From Termitomyces sp. T153 (taxonomy: Eukaryota; Basidiomycota; Agaricomycetes; Agaricales; Lyophyllaceae), in contig JACKQL020000021.1 in assembly GCA_018296165.2 (NCBI GenBank), positions 558,001-622,000 of the forward strand: a stretch of DNA of 64,000 bases. Direction: 5' to 3'. This document shows positions 42,900 through 53,510 of the stretch, in pieces (within the stretch, counting starts at the first letter, position 1; the number at the start of each line of letters is the position of its first letter). The position numbers and the translations under genes are program-made. The notes beneath the pieces are model-generated. The model had not been told where the DNA came from. It worked only from the letters and a program-made list of their open reading frames with translations, and did not search any database.

Positions 42900-44890
42900 A
42901 CTCCCTGCATGTTCTTACTTTTTTATCTCCTCATATAATCTAAAAACTCAACTGCCCAGGTCAGAAGTCCAAAAAGATTGTATAAACAAGTTTACTGGTA
43001 CAAGATGTTACAAAGGATGAAGGCAACACCAGCACAGAAACTGCAAGACACTAGGCCCAGACATCTCTCACTCCCCCTCTCCCTTGGGAACTCCCCTCCC
43101 TGCCTCTCCAGCCCCCAAATTGACCTCCATTAGTGCCCTGACCACAGTCAGGACCTTCACAAGCTCTGGCAATGCCTCCTTTGTGTTCACTGCTATCTCC
43201 CACCATGCTTCATTGCCAGTGCTCTACTAACAGCTGTTCCATCCTGGCCATTCCCTGCTCCACCTCTAGGGGATGGCCCTCAACCACCTGTGCCAGACCA
43301 TCCTGAATGGAGGCAAACAAGGCAGAGGCCCCATCTAGCAAGAGCTGGTGCTTCTAGACCCAGCCTAACCAAGACTATATGAACGTGATCAAGGACAAAA
43401 GAACAAAGACTCATGCAGGACCCCCACCCTCCCCATTGCAGTCTCACTGAACAGCCACTCCTCACACCTCCATGCAGCCTCCACTTCCATTTGAAGTGCC
43501 CCACCCCCCAAAGCATTTCCCTGCTAACCCTCCCTCTCTAGCTGTACCAGCCACTCCCACAGCCCCTACAGCTCCAAGGCCCACTCTATGGCTATCTGCA
43601 TGGCAGCCTCCTGACCTTATCAAGCCACATCCTTCTCCTGCTATGCTGTGTCCCTCTCCCTGTGTGCCCCATCTCAATCCTCTCCAACTCTCCAGAGCTC
43701 CTTCTCTTGCATCATCAACATTCTTGTCAACCCTTCCACCTGCTAATGAAGAAATGCTTCTGTGATTGAGGGCACTGGCTCAGGGGTGCCCACAGAACAT
43801 CTCATTGATGCTCTGGAGCTAGGAGAGTACATGTGGACCCTTAGAAGGGCCAATGCCTCACCCCAGGGCCTCTTGCTAGGCCTGGCTTCTAGAGGTAGGG
43901 AGGCTCTTCATTTCTCCTTGTCCACCCTCACTGGTGCAGTGCCTCCTCCTTGCAACTCCCCTGCAGTAGGCCTACCTTTCCTGCTGACCCTCCCCCATGC
44001 TCCAGTGCCCTGGCCTTCCTTCTCTCACTCAACTGCCCCCTCATCTAATCCAACTCCCACCCCTGCTCTACAGCAATGCAGGCCACACACCACCCCAACA
44101 ACACAGAGCACTTCTTGTGCCTTGAGTGGCACAGAAGGCAGATGGACAAGTCCCAGTAGGACTCCACAACTGGCCTGTCAAATTTGCATGGCTTTCTCTG
44201 CCAGGCACAGAGGGCACACTAGAGGTGCTTGATTAGTGGGGACACAAGCAAAACAGATCGGAACCTCACTGGAGCTTCACTCTGACACTATTATAGGGTT
44301 GGGGGACCCCATGCCCATGCTAGCACCTCTGCAAAGACCTCCAGCATTACCTTTGCCTAGGGAACCTTCTAGGACTCTGGATTCATGACCACCATTCCCA
44401 GCCCCAGACTGGGCCTTGAGGAACAAACTGGGAGCACTGGAGATGAACAATGGGAAGACCCTGCTCCTCTCCTGGAGCCCCTGGAGGAACCTTCCACAGC
44501 TGCAAATGTTTTTGACAGAGATTAGAAGATACTCCACACAAACAATGAACACTGATGTTGACAGTGCCTAGCCTAGGCCTTACTCTGCTCCCCACAATAA
44601 TCAGATTCCTGGCAACACTTGTTATTCTCCTCCCACATGTTCTCACTGCTGTCATTGGAGGGGAGTGGCATTGAGAATGCTGCTAATGAAGAACCAGAGG
44701 AAGACATTGGAAAAGTCAGGAAGCAATGGGGTTCATCCTAGCCCTCTTTTAATTTCTTGGAGAGCTTTCTAATGGACAATGATCCTGCTTTGACTTTATT
44801 CCCCATGCTGCTGCTGCTGCTGTGGTTTGATCAATATTGCTTGTGCTTCAATTCCCATGACTCTGCCAATCCCTGACCCATGCTCTGCAC
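42900..44890 (-). pseudogene. Antisense accessory ORF of Gypsy A2, with Zn2Cys6-like cluster
   Basis: Decayed counterpart of the A1 antisense gene, in the same place between pol and the 3' LTR. Reading minus from about 44880 there is an N-terminal region, then an in-frame array CX2CX6CX15CX2CX6C (44218 down to 44108: CALCAWQRKPC, then CLLCHSRHKKC). Basic PSKRPWGE follows at about 43880, then the coiled-coil start VPSITEAFLHQQVEGLTRML at about 43700-43770, and the C-terminal helix LLLDGASALFASIQDG at about 43295-43350. The last-intron donor reads C|ATGAGT (43413-43414) where A1 has C|GTGAGT. Several stops. The cysteine spacing is that of fungal Zn2Cys6 DNA-binding clusters; the role is inferred. 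Confidence 0.65.
44108..44218 (-). other. Zn2Cys6-like cysteine array in antisense ORF of Gypsy A2
   Basis: Thirty-seven codons with cysteines at 1, 4, 11, 27, 30 and 37 and no stop inside. The C-terminal half is basic (HSRHKK), as in Zn2Cys6 transcription factors. In A3 a related CVSCCSRHEK segment lies at about 47435-47470. Confidence 0.6.
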
Positions 44891-44908
44891 CTCAAGAGTC
44901 TTGATGCT

Positions 44909-45880
44909 GAAGGGGGGCAATGTCACAACCCACTCCCTGAGCCCCCAAGCCTTGTTCCCAGCCACCTTGCTTCCCTGGAGTTTCTCCCAATGCCCCCTCA
45001 AACTTTCCTAACCTTTGTTCACCTATGGTGCCCACTCTGGGTAACTCCAACACTTCTTTAGTAAACCCCAATGGCTCCCTGGCTAACTCTAATGTGTTCC
45101 CCACAGCCTCAATGCTTTCTCTGCCTCTCCCAAGCCTGTGGAACCCCCTGTCCCTGATGCTAGCATATGCCATCAGTTTGTCACTCTGGTTTACTCAACC
45201 AGCTCTGGAGCATCACAATGATCCTGGAACAACCCACATTCCCAACTGATCCCATCAGTATATCACTGCAGCCCATTCCCTGATCACAACTAACACCCAT
45301 TGACTCCACATGGCCCTGACAAACTCTGCCACCAGACCCACTAACTCCCAGAGCTCTCCAGTAGTCTGTATATAAATTGTAGAGTAACATCCCATACTCT
45401 AGTCTTGATATTGCATCACTTGGTTTCCTGTGTCTCATGTTTCTTTCTGTTATGTTTCCCTGTTTCATCTCTATTTCTATTTTTAGTCTCAAATCTATTT
45501 CCCTTCTCAGTTCCATCTCATCTTGCCTTTGTCTTGTCTTGACTGTCTCTGTTCCCTTTGTTGTTTCTAAGTTCCTTTCATCTCTGACATCATTACAAAC
45601 TCCATGCACATGCTACAACCCTTCAAACATTCTTACAACAACTCCAGACCTTGCCCTATACTTGGCTCCAGAACCCATCACTCTTGATTGATCCCCCATC
45701 AAACTCCAGCTCCACTCCCATCACTTGCAAAGCCTCTGCTTACCCCATAGCCCACACACTTGCTTATAGAATTGTACCTGACACCCACCCAAGCCCAATG
45801 TTTAATATACTTGGTCTTAGACTCTCCTGGACCACCCCAGACTTGCTCAGACCTCAGCTCCTACAAACCCCACTAACCCC
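44909..45880 (+). repeat. Gypsy A2 LTR with preceding purine tract, 3' end missing
   Basis: GAAGGGGGGCAA (44909-44920), then TGTCACAACCCACTCCC. The body aligns with the A1 LTR (CAGTATGTATAAATTG TATA region at about 45367, CTTGATATTGC, TTTAATATACTTGGTCTTAGAC). The match is lost near 45880 before the usual GAACCTGACA end. Confidence 0.75.
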
Positions 45881-45889
45881 ATGCTCCAA

Positions 45890-46260
45890 ATCCCACCAAC
45901 CCCATGCTCCACTTCTTCCCCAGGCAAGAACCACTCAGCACTAATAAACCTCCAGGGCCCTACCCACCTATCCAACTCAATGCTGCCAACCTTTGCAAGA
46001 CTCCACACTCTCTAGATACCAATCCTAATAACTCCCAGGACCCCAACAATGTTCCAGACCCCATTGAAGAGTAGGAGGCCCTGCATGCAAATAGGATCAA
46101 GAACAGGCTCTGGATTGACATACCAGAGGAAACACAAGAGAAACAATAAAAAGAGGATGCATGTATCTTATGCAGAGAGCAGGGACATTTCATCAACAAT
46201 TGCCCTAAATGCCAAGTGATAGGATGTGCCATATGGACTATTGATGGCAAAGACTGCAAT
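45890..46260 (+). pseudogene. gag: Gypsy A gag C-terminal fragment with zinc knuckle
   Basis: The reading NRLWIDIPEETQEKQ and CILCREQGHFINNC (CX2CX4HX4C) near 46170-46205, with IDGKDCNC at its end, matches the same segment at 63505-63665. It lies right after an LTR, as gag should. It is cut at 46260 by the minus-strand LTR of A3. Confidence 0.75.
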
Positions 46261-46633
46261 TGTCAGGTTCTGCTGACCACAGGGGCTCAGCTACACTGGG
46301 CAAATCCTTACTAGGCAGACATGATATCCTGCACTGATAACTTGGTGTTTGGAGAAGGTCTAGACATTGGGGACTTGTGGGGACAAGCAATAGGGAGTGA
46401 TCTGAACAAGTCCAGGATAGTCTGAAGAGGCAGGGGAGGCATCAATGGCTGCAGGGAAGGCATTAGAGTTAGCCAGAAGGCCATTGGGGTTTGCCAGAGA
46501 AGTGTTGAAGTTACTTGGAGTGGGTGCAAAGGGTGGACAAAGGTTGGGGGAGTTTGACAGGGTGTCAGGGGGAGCTCTGGAAAAGTGAGCAGGTTGGGAA
46601 CAAGGTCAGAGGTCCAGGAAGCAGGTTGTGACA
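46261..46633 (-). repeat. Gypsy A3 3' LTR, internally deleted
   Basis: TGTCAGGTTCTGCTGACC to GGTTGTGACA on plus: both family A LTR ends, reversed, but only 373 bp instead of about 1.1 kb. The reversed purine tract TCACCCCCCCTTC follows (46634-46646). Confidence 0.8.
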
Positions 46634-46639
46634 TCACCC

Positions 46640-48240
46640 CCCCTTCAACATTGAGACTCTTGAGATGTGGAGTGCAGGTCAGAGATTGGTGGGGCATGGG
46701 AATTGAAGCTAAGTAAAATTGATCAAACTGCAGTGAGCAGCAGTGGCATGGGGAACAAAGTTGAAGCATGACTACCAATCATCAGGAGGTTCTCCTCAAG
46801 TCATTAAATGGATCAGACATACTCCAGGGTTCCCAAACTCTTTGCCATGTCTTCCTCCACTCTATTCTCAGCATTGTCAGCTATCCTCAGCATTGTCAGC
46901 TATCCTCAGCATTGTCAGCATCATCTGCATTGGCATCAACATCTCCTGCTCCCTCTTCCTCAGGGGAGTCTGATTTCCATCATGGCCACAGGCAGGTAGA
47001 GGCTATGTACTGTAGCCATGAGTGCAGGTCTGTTTTTTCTGTGTTCCAGAGTTGCTAATTGAGTTCAACAGAATTGTCTGCAGCTGTGGCTGGCCTATTG
47101 GGGGTCCCATCTCAAGGCAGAGTTCTAGCAGGATTGGTTTTTGTGTTGGCAGAATGGTTCTTGAGACCCAATTTTGGCCTGAAGAAGATCCAGGTCATTT
47201 CCAAGGCACTGCAGGTTGCTCAGGTGGAGGTGACTCCAGAGAAGTTTGTGGAGGCAGTGGAGCAGGTGCAGGGTCTTCTGACTCTGGAATGGTGCCAGGC
47301 AGAAGCTCCAGTGAGTCCCTTATATCTGTTGTGCCAGGTTCTGAGGTAACTTGATGTTATAGTGCACTCTTTGTTCTCGCTGCAGGGATCACTGCAGTTT
47401 TGAGGAGCCAATGCAGGGCTCCCATTGAAACACTTTGGTGTGTGTCTCATGTTGTTCAAGGCATGAGAAAGTGCCCAATCTCATTGAGTTAGCAAGCAGC
47501 CTGCATGTCAGAGGAGCAGGGATGGGACATGGCATGGGTGGCCAAGCAGTTACTCAAGGGGTGCAGGGGAAAAGTGTTGAGTTGGAGGTCTAGAATAGAG
47601 GGCAGAGTAAGTGCAAAGTAGCCCACAATGAAGGTGGGACCCCTACAAGGTGGGCAGAGAGAGGGGGTACCAGCAGCGCATGACAAGGAAAAACAAAGGG
47701 CATCTCCCTTGCTGGAAGTAGGGCCCAGCAAGTAGCTAAAAGGAGAGGAGTCAATGGTGGGCCCTCCAGAGCCACATGTGTACTCTCCTACATTGGGGGT
47801 TTGGTGAGGGGGTCTGGCAGGGGCTCTAGTCCTTCTCCAGTACTCTCTAAGACATTTTAGCAGTGGCGAGCAAAGGTGTTGTCCTGACTGCTGGCATTGC
47901 ATCAGGACAAGATCCAAAGGATTGAGGAAGACTACAACATGGTTCAGTGGGAGCGTAACAAGGTGTGGAGAGACTGAGATGTAGTGCAGTGGGAGTTAGG
48001 AGTGGCTATGCACACAATCATAAAGGGATTGTTGGAAGTGCAAGGGCTGCAAGAGTGGCTGGGATAGTTGGAGGCACAGGTGGAGCAGAGGGCAGAGGTG
48101 CAGCAAGGGGCCATAGAGGCAGGAGGGGCTAGGGTGGAGGCAGGGAGGCAACATAAGGAGTGGCTAGCCAACAAGGCAGCCTTGGGACAGAGAGGAGTTA
48201 TGCATAAGTCCCTTTGTTTCTTGTTCTTCTGATCCTACTG
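46640..48240 (+). pseudogene. Antisense accessory ORF of Gypsy A3
   Basis: A3 is on minus, so its antisense gene reads plus. Following the reversed PPT there is an N-terminal region (about 46770-47000) with a 19-bp repeat (CTCAGCATTGTCAGCTATC, two full copies and a partial third, 46868-46925). Next come an intron-like GTAACTTG to GCTGCAG (about 47345-47386), a degraded Cys cluster (CVSCCSRHEK), and a helical segment (47900-48190: REWERNKVWRD-like, EVQGLQEWL). The last intron's donor is ATAAGT (48204-48205), after C, where A1 has GTGAGT. Stops throughout. Confidence 0.55.
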
Positions 48241-49199
48241 ATGTTAGTTGGTTAGACTAGGTCCAACAACACCAAGTTCTCTTGGATGGAGCATTGGCAG
48301 CACATGTTAGTGCAGGATGGATTAGTGTGGATGCCTGGGGAGCTTCCTCTAGAGTTGGAGCAGGGTTTTAGGCAGATGGGAGCAAAGGAATGCAGTGGAC
48401 CTCAGAGCATGCTGGGAGGTAGTGACTGATGTAGGGGAGCCATTACCTGGGCAGCCAGAGGTCCTCACCATAGTGGTTGCTCAAATGGAGGTTGATTTAG
48501 TCAGGAGTGTGGTGTGGAGGATCCTGGAGGAGGAGGGAGAGTGAGGGAGTGGTCAGACCTGGGTTTCTTGCTATCTTGTGCTTCCATAGTTCCACCTGTA
48601 TGATTTTGCACCTCTTTTAGCATTGTCCATATCAAGTTTGTTTGCAGTTCTAGTGAGTGTGTAAAGTTTCAGATTGTAAGAGGGAACAAGTAAGTGGAAA
48701 CATGCAGGGAGTTATTCAGGGGAGTTGAATCCCTAATAAAACTAGAGGTGGGAGTTAAACCCACTAATGCCATCTGTGTCAACTAGTTCTGGGGTTGCTA
48801 GGGCTTGGCAGAGCATGGCAGGCATAGATTCCAGAATTTGACAGGGGTGCTGAGGGTTTCTCTAGAGCTCCTAAAATGCCTTGAGGGGGTCAATGGGCAG
48901 GGTGTTGATCTGAGCGTGCTTCTCAGAGAGTTGGACTGAGGTTGTGGGTGGGTGTTCTCAGGTCCAGAATTATGCTAAGCATTGGTGGTTGGGCTTAAGG
49001 GTGGATTTCTGGGCCTTAAGTACACTTTGGTGGTGGCTTTGGTTTCTGTTCCAACATGGCTGGTGGAGGGGGCAGAGATTTTCTGGCAACTTTGATTTTG
49101 CTCTGATGCAGCTAGTAGAGGGGGTGGAAGTCCCTTTTGATGGCAGTAGAGAGGACAGAGTAGAGGTTGTCCTTGGAAGCAAGATAAGTTGGAGATGGG
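48241..49199 (-). pseudogene. Rest of antisense C-terminus and pol remnants of Gypsy A3
   Basis: 48250-48550 corresponds to the C-terminal antisense exon (LLDGALAAHVSAGW-like on plus). 48700-48830 is the reverse of the A1 segment 25320-25400 (GGGAGTTAAACCCACTAATG). The remainder to 49200 resembles the gutted pol of A1, with no domain left. Confidence 0.45.
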
Positions 49200-49583
49200 A
49201 GTTCTTAGCAGTTAGCTGGAGCAGGCACTGTGGGTCAATGAAGGTTGAGGTGAGTTGGAGAAGTGTTGGGGAGTGCTCTGAGAAAGCAGAGTGACTTGGG
49301 AGGAACTCTGGAGGTGTGGGAGTGGGTCATGACATATGCCAGGAGAAGTGTTGGAGAGGTGTGGGGGCCTTGTAAGTGAGAGGGAGAGCTGAGAAGGCCC
49401 ACAGGAGATGGATCAGAGTTTGCCAGAGGTTGTTGGGGTTTGCCAAAAAAGCATCAGGGCTGGCTGGGGCAGGTGCCATGGGTCAACAATGGTTGGAGTG
49501 AGTTGGGGGGATTGTTGGGGAGGGATCTGGAGAGGCAGGGTGTTCTGAGAGGAGGTCTGGAGGTGTGAGACTGGGTCATGACA
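49200..49583 (-). repeat. Two adjacent truncated family A LTR ends
   Basis: Two partial LTRs in minus orientation ending GGGTCATGACA at about 49336 and 49583. The second is followed by the reversed purine tract (TCACCCCCTCTTC) and the start of another antisense region. Confidence 0.65.
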
Positions 49584-50029
49584 TCACCCCCTCTTCAGCA
49601 TTGAGACCCTCAAGATATGGGGCATGGGTTAGGGATTGGTGGGGGCATGGGAATCAAAGCATAAGCAATATTGATCAAACTGCAGCTGCTGCAGTGGCAT
49701 GGGTAACAAAGTCAAAGCAGGATTGTCACCCATCAAGAAGCTTCTTTGAGAAATTAAAAAGGGTCAGGACATACCCCAGTGCTTCCCCAACCTTTCCAAT
49801 GTCATTCTCTGCTTTCTACTCAGCATCCTCTTCAGCATCTCCAACTCCTTTGCCCTCCAATAGCAGTAGCACTGAGGCATAGTCCAAGCACAAGGGGGAG
49901 GGGTCTGACAAGCAGTGGAGTAGGAAGGTCAATGCAATGTACTGGAGTCATAGGTGCTCTTGCTATGTCATCATGTGGTGCTAACCCTTCTTGCAGAACT
50001 GTCAGTGGCAGTGGCAGGGTTCTCTGAGG
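49584..50029 (-). other. Internal fragment of a further minus-strand Gypsy A copy
   Basis: Matches the region following the A3 LTR (TTCAGCATTGAGACCCTCAA; TTGATCAAACTGCAG; antisense ORF start at about 49690). Homology fades near 49900-50030, where a plus-strand LTR begins. Confidence 0.5.
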
Positions 50030-50964
50030 CTTTGCCTCCCAGCGCTTCCTCAGCAAACCCCAACAACCCACTGGCAAACCCTGCCACATCTCCTGTGGGC
50101 CTCCTCAGCTCCCCCTCCTGCTTATAAGGCCTCTGAGCTCCTCCAACACAATCCCTGCCTCTGACGCACATTGTTTGACCAACCCTGCAACCCATGCAAC
50201 CTCCCCCAGAGTCCCCCAACAACTGTGAAATGGGCCACGTCTGCATCAGAATATCATTATGGCCCACTCCCTGATCAGAACTGACACCCATCCACTCTGC
50301 ATGGTTCCAATGAGCCCCACTATTGCCACCTCAAACCCCAGAGAAGGTCCAGTAGTTAGTATATAAAGACATAGAGTTGCACCTGTTACCTTAGTCTTGA
50401 TATTACATTAACTGGTTACTTGTGTCTCATGTTGCTTTCTGTCTCTGTCTCTATCTTTAGTCTCAAATTTATCTCTTTTCTCAGTTCTGCCTCATCTCAT
50501 TTCTGTCTTGCCTCAACTGTCTCTGTTTCCTTTGTTTTCCTAAGTCCCTTTCATCTCTGACATCATTGTGAACTTTGTGCATGTGCTACAACCTTCAAAC
50601 ATTCTTATGACAACTCCAGACCTTGCTCTTTGCTCGGCCCCAGAGCCCATCAGTCTTGATTGACTCTCCGTCAAACTCCAGCTCTGCTCCCATCATTTGC
50701 AAAGCCTCCACTTACTCCGCAATCTATTTGCGTGCCTACAAACTTGTTCCTGATGCCCACCCAAGCCCAAAGTTTAATATACTTGGTCTTAGACTTCTCT
50801 GGGCCACTCTGGACTTGCTCAGACCACTTCCCTTAGCTTCTCCTTGCAAGTCCCACTAGTCCACGCCAACTCTGGAGTGCCAGGTTATAAGCACAGGATA
50901 TTGTGTCTGCTTAGTAAGGACTTGCCCAGTGTGGCTAAGCCCCTGTAGTCAGCAGAACCTGTCA
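50030..50964 (+). repeat. Family A LTR fragment, plus orientation
   Basis: Ends GCAGAACCTGTCA (50964). It contains the AGTATATAAAG TATA region (about 50357) and TTAATATACTTGGTCTTAGAC. The 5' end is truncated. Confidence 0.7.
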
Positions 50965-51760
50965 GCACAGATGTACATCACTCAACCACTCCTGCGACCT
51001 ATGCAACCACTCCAGAGTCCCCCAATAACTGTGGGATGGACTGCATTCCCATCAGAATATCACTGTGGCCCACTTTCTGATCAGAGCTGACACCTGTCAT
51101 CCCTGCGTGGCTCCAATGAGCCCTGCTGTCATGCCCCCAACCTTTGGAGAAGGTCCAGTAGTTAGTATATAAAGACATAGAGTAGCATTCATTACCTTAG
51201 TCTTGATATTGCATTAACTGGTTACTTGTGTCTCATCTTCTCTCTGTTTTGTCTCTGTTTCTATTTTTAGTCTCAAATATATCTCTTTTCTCAGTTCCAT
51301 CTCATCTCAACTGTCTCTGTTTCCTTTATCATTTCTAAGCTCCTTTCACCTCTGATGTCATTACAAACTCTGCACACATGCTATGAACCTTCAAACATCT
51401 TTATGACAATGCTGGACCTTGCCCTACACTTGGCCCTGGAACCCATCAGTCTTGATTGATCTCCCATCAAACTCTGGCTTGGCTCCCATCACTCATGAAG
51501 CCTCTGCTTGCCTCACATTTCATTTACTTACCTACAAACTTGTTCCTGATGCCTGCCTGAGCCCAACATTAAATATACTTGGTCTTAGACTTCCCCAGAC
51601 CACTCCAGACTTGCTCAGACTGCTTCCCTTGGCTTACTCTTGCAAGTCCCTATAGTTTGCACCAAGCCTGGAGCACTACGTTATAAGTGCAGAACATTGT
51701 GTCTGCCTAGTAAGGACTCACCCAGTGTAGCTGAGCCCCCATAGTCAGCAGAACCTGACA
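50965..51760 (+). repeat. Second family A LTR fragment, plus orientation
   Basis: Directly follows the preceding LTR. It begins mid-LTR (CACTCAACCACTCC) and ends GCAGAACCTGACA (51760), with a TATA region near 51167. The two adjacent LTR copies suggest recombination between elements. Confidence 0.7.
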
Positions 51761-51769
51761 GTCACCCAC

Positions 51770-52140
51770 ATCAGTACCAGAGTTTTTAGATGCTGGATCA
51801 TTAGTGGAAATGCCAAGTCTGCAGGATCAGTTGTTTTACTTCCAAGGATCAACATAGATGTTTCTGAAGATTTGCCAATTCCATTGTGCAGGAGACAATT
51901 TCCAGTTTGATTGGCCTTTGCTATGACAATCAACAAGTCTCAAGGTTAATCAGTCAAGCATGTTGGATTGGACCTTCAATAATCAGTCCTTGCACATGGC
52001 CAACTTTATGTTGCACTTTCTTGGTGCACATCAGGAGATTGTATCACAGTCATTTTGAATTCAGAAAATATCAAGAAAGACTGCTAATATTGTCTATCAA
52101 GAAATCCTGAATGGTTTACAAATGTAAGTGTAATTTTTGA
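51770..52140 (+). pseudogene. Helitron helicase C-terminal fragment
   Basis: Plus-strand reading LAFAMTINKSQG near 51910-51945 and LAHGQLYVALS near 51985-52020 are the conserved C-terminal Pif1-type helicase motifs of Helitrons. RRQFPV precedes them. Stops interrupt the frame. It begins right after a family A LTR, so the upstream part was lost. It may or may not belong to the same Helitron family as 1-3001, which lies on the other strand about 50 kb away. Confidence 0.75.
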
Positions 52141-52789
52141 TACATTGAAATATCAGATTGCTAACCTCTATGAATTGCAGCACCTAATGTTAATGAGTTG
52201 ACAGTGTAGTATAGATATTCTCAATAGTTTACAAATGTAAGTGGGACAGTTTACAAATTTACTTTATTAGTACTAACTTTTATAATCTTTGATTTTTTAA
52301 TATAGACCAGTGGACTGTAGTGATTTCTTGATAATGTAATATAGATATATGTTTAGTTTGTATATAACATCTCAGCATTGGATTGTAATAGAAAAGAAAT
52401 ACTGAGCAAATTGAATGAAGTAAGGTTAAGTCTGGATGTTAGCATGAGTTAAGAGAATGCAAAGACCTAACCAAATGGGTCCAAGACTTAGTATTGAGTT
52501 AGAAATACAAAGACCTCACCAAACAGGTTTGGGACTTAGCATTGAGTTTGAAATACAAGGGCCTAACTGAACAGAGTGAAGTTGGGTCTGGGATGAAGCA
52601 AGAGCAATAGACCCATGCCTTTGGCATGGACTGTAGCTTGTTCAGACCAGTATGGTGCCTTCAGTATTGACACAGGCTTATGTAACTGATGACCAATTGC
52701 TGACACATCACTTTTGTCTTTTCTTTCAATCATACTGTACAGTTGTTTCTTATGCTTCTGAAGCCTTGAAAGCATCACACCTGGTCTAG
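52141..52789. other. AT-rich, CpG-free non-coding sequence
   Basis: Probably the 3' non-coding end of the Helitron fragment plus other repeats. The phrase AGACCTAACCAAA / AGACCTCACCAAAC / GGGCCTAACTGAAC recurs imperfectly at about 52464, 52512 and 52559. I did not find a convincing Helitron 3' hairpin with a CTRR end. Confidence 0.35.
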
Positions 52790-52935
52790 AGAGTTCTCCA
52801 GACTTATTCTCTTTAGATCTCCCTCTACCAGGTGAGGAGTCATGTTTGTAGACACTGTACAATATTAAATAGACTTTGGATCTACTTCTGCCAGTTGTGT
52901 GACTTTGCCACAGCCTCCAGAGGTCACCCTTACCC
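52790..52935 (+). repeat. Partial family E LTR
   Basis: TTATTCTCTTTAGATCTCCC to CTCCAGAGGTCACCCTTACC aligns with 35630-35760 of the solo LTR in Gypsy C. The 5' half is missing. Confidence 0.6.
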
Positions 52936-53510
52936 AATCAGCCATCTTCACCCACCTGCTGCATTGACCAGCAGAGGTGGTGAATGCCTCCTTGGCTGCA
53001 ATAGAGAAACCATCCACAGGCTCTATCCACCTAGCTGCAGCCCCAACTGAGGCTGGGCCCTCCTGATAGGCAGTGGCAGCATCCTTCAGCCTGTCTGCAG
53101 CACCAGTTGCACCTTCCCAGGCTGCAACTAAAGAAGAGTCCATGGAACTGGATGCTCACAAAGAGGCTTCTGCCCTCACTACTGCAAGCTCAGAGGTGAC
53201 AGATTCTGTTGCCCTTGGCCCTTTGGGCACTGCTGTAGCAACTAACATTGCTACTCCTGTTGCCTCCAAATCCAGAACTACTAGCTTAATTGATACATCT
53301 AATGTTACCTATGAGTGCTGGGCTGACATTGTGAGCAATGAGGAAGCTTTGTCCTTGCAGATGGACAAACAGGCAGGTTGAACAACTACATATAGTTTAA
53401 TATGGATATATCTACCAACAGGCAAGCTGAGTGCCCATTCATTGCATATGGCACACATACTTGGGCAACACACCAGTATAAACTCTGTCCAACCACCTCT
53501 ATAGGACCAA
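52936..53510 (+). other. Unassigned ORF-bearing repeat fragment
   Basis: A 102-codon frame at 53073-53381 is Ala/Ser/Thr-rich (ATKEESMELDAHKEASALTT). No domain is recognisable and the DNA is CpG-poor, so it is more likely part of a transposon (for example a gag-like N-terminus) than a host gene. Confidence 0.3.
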
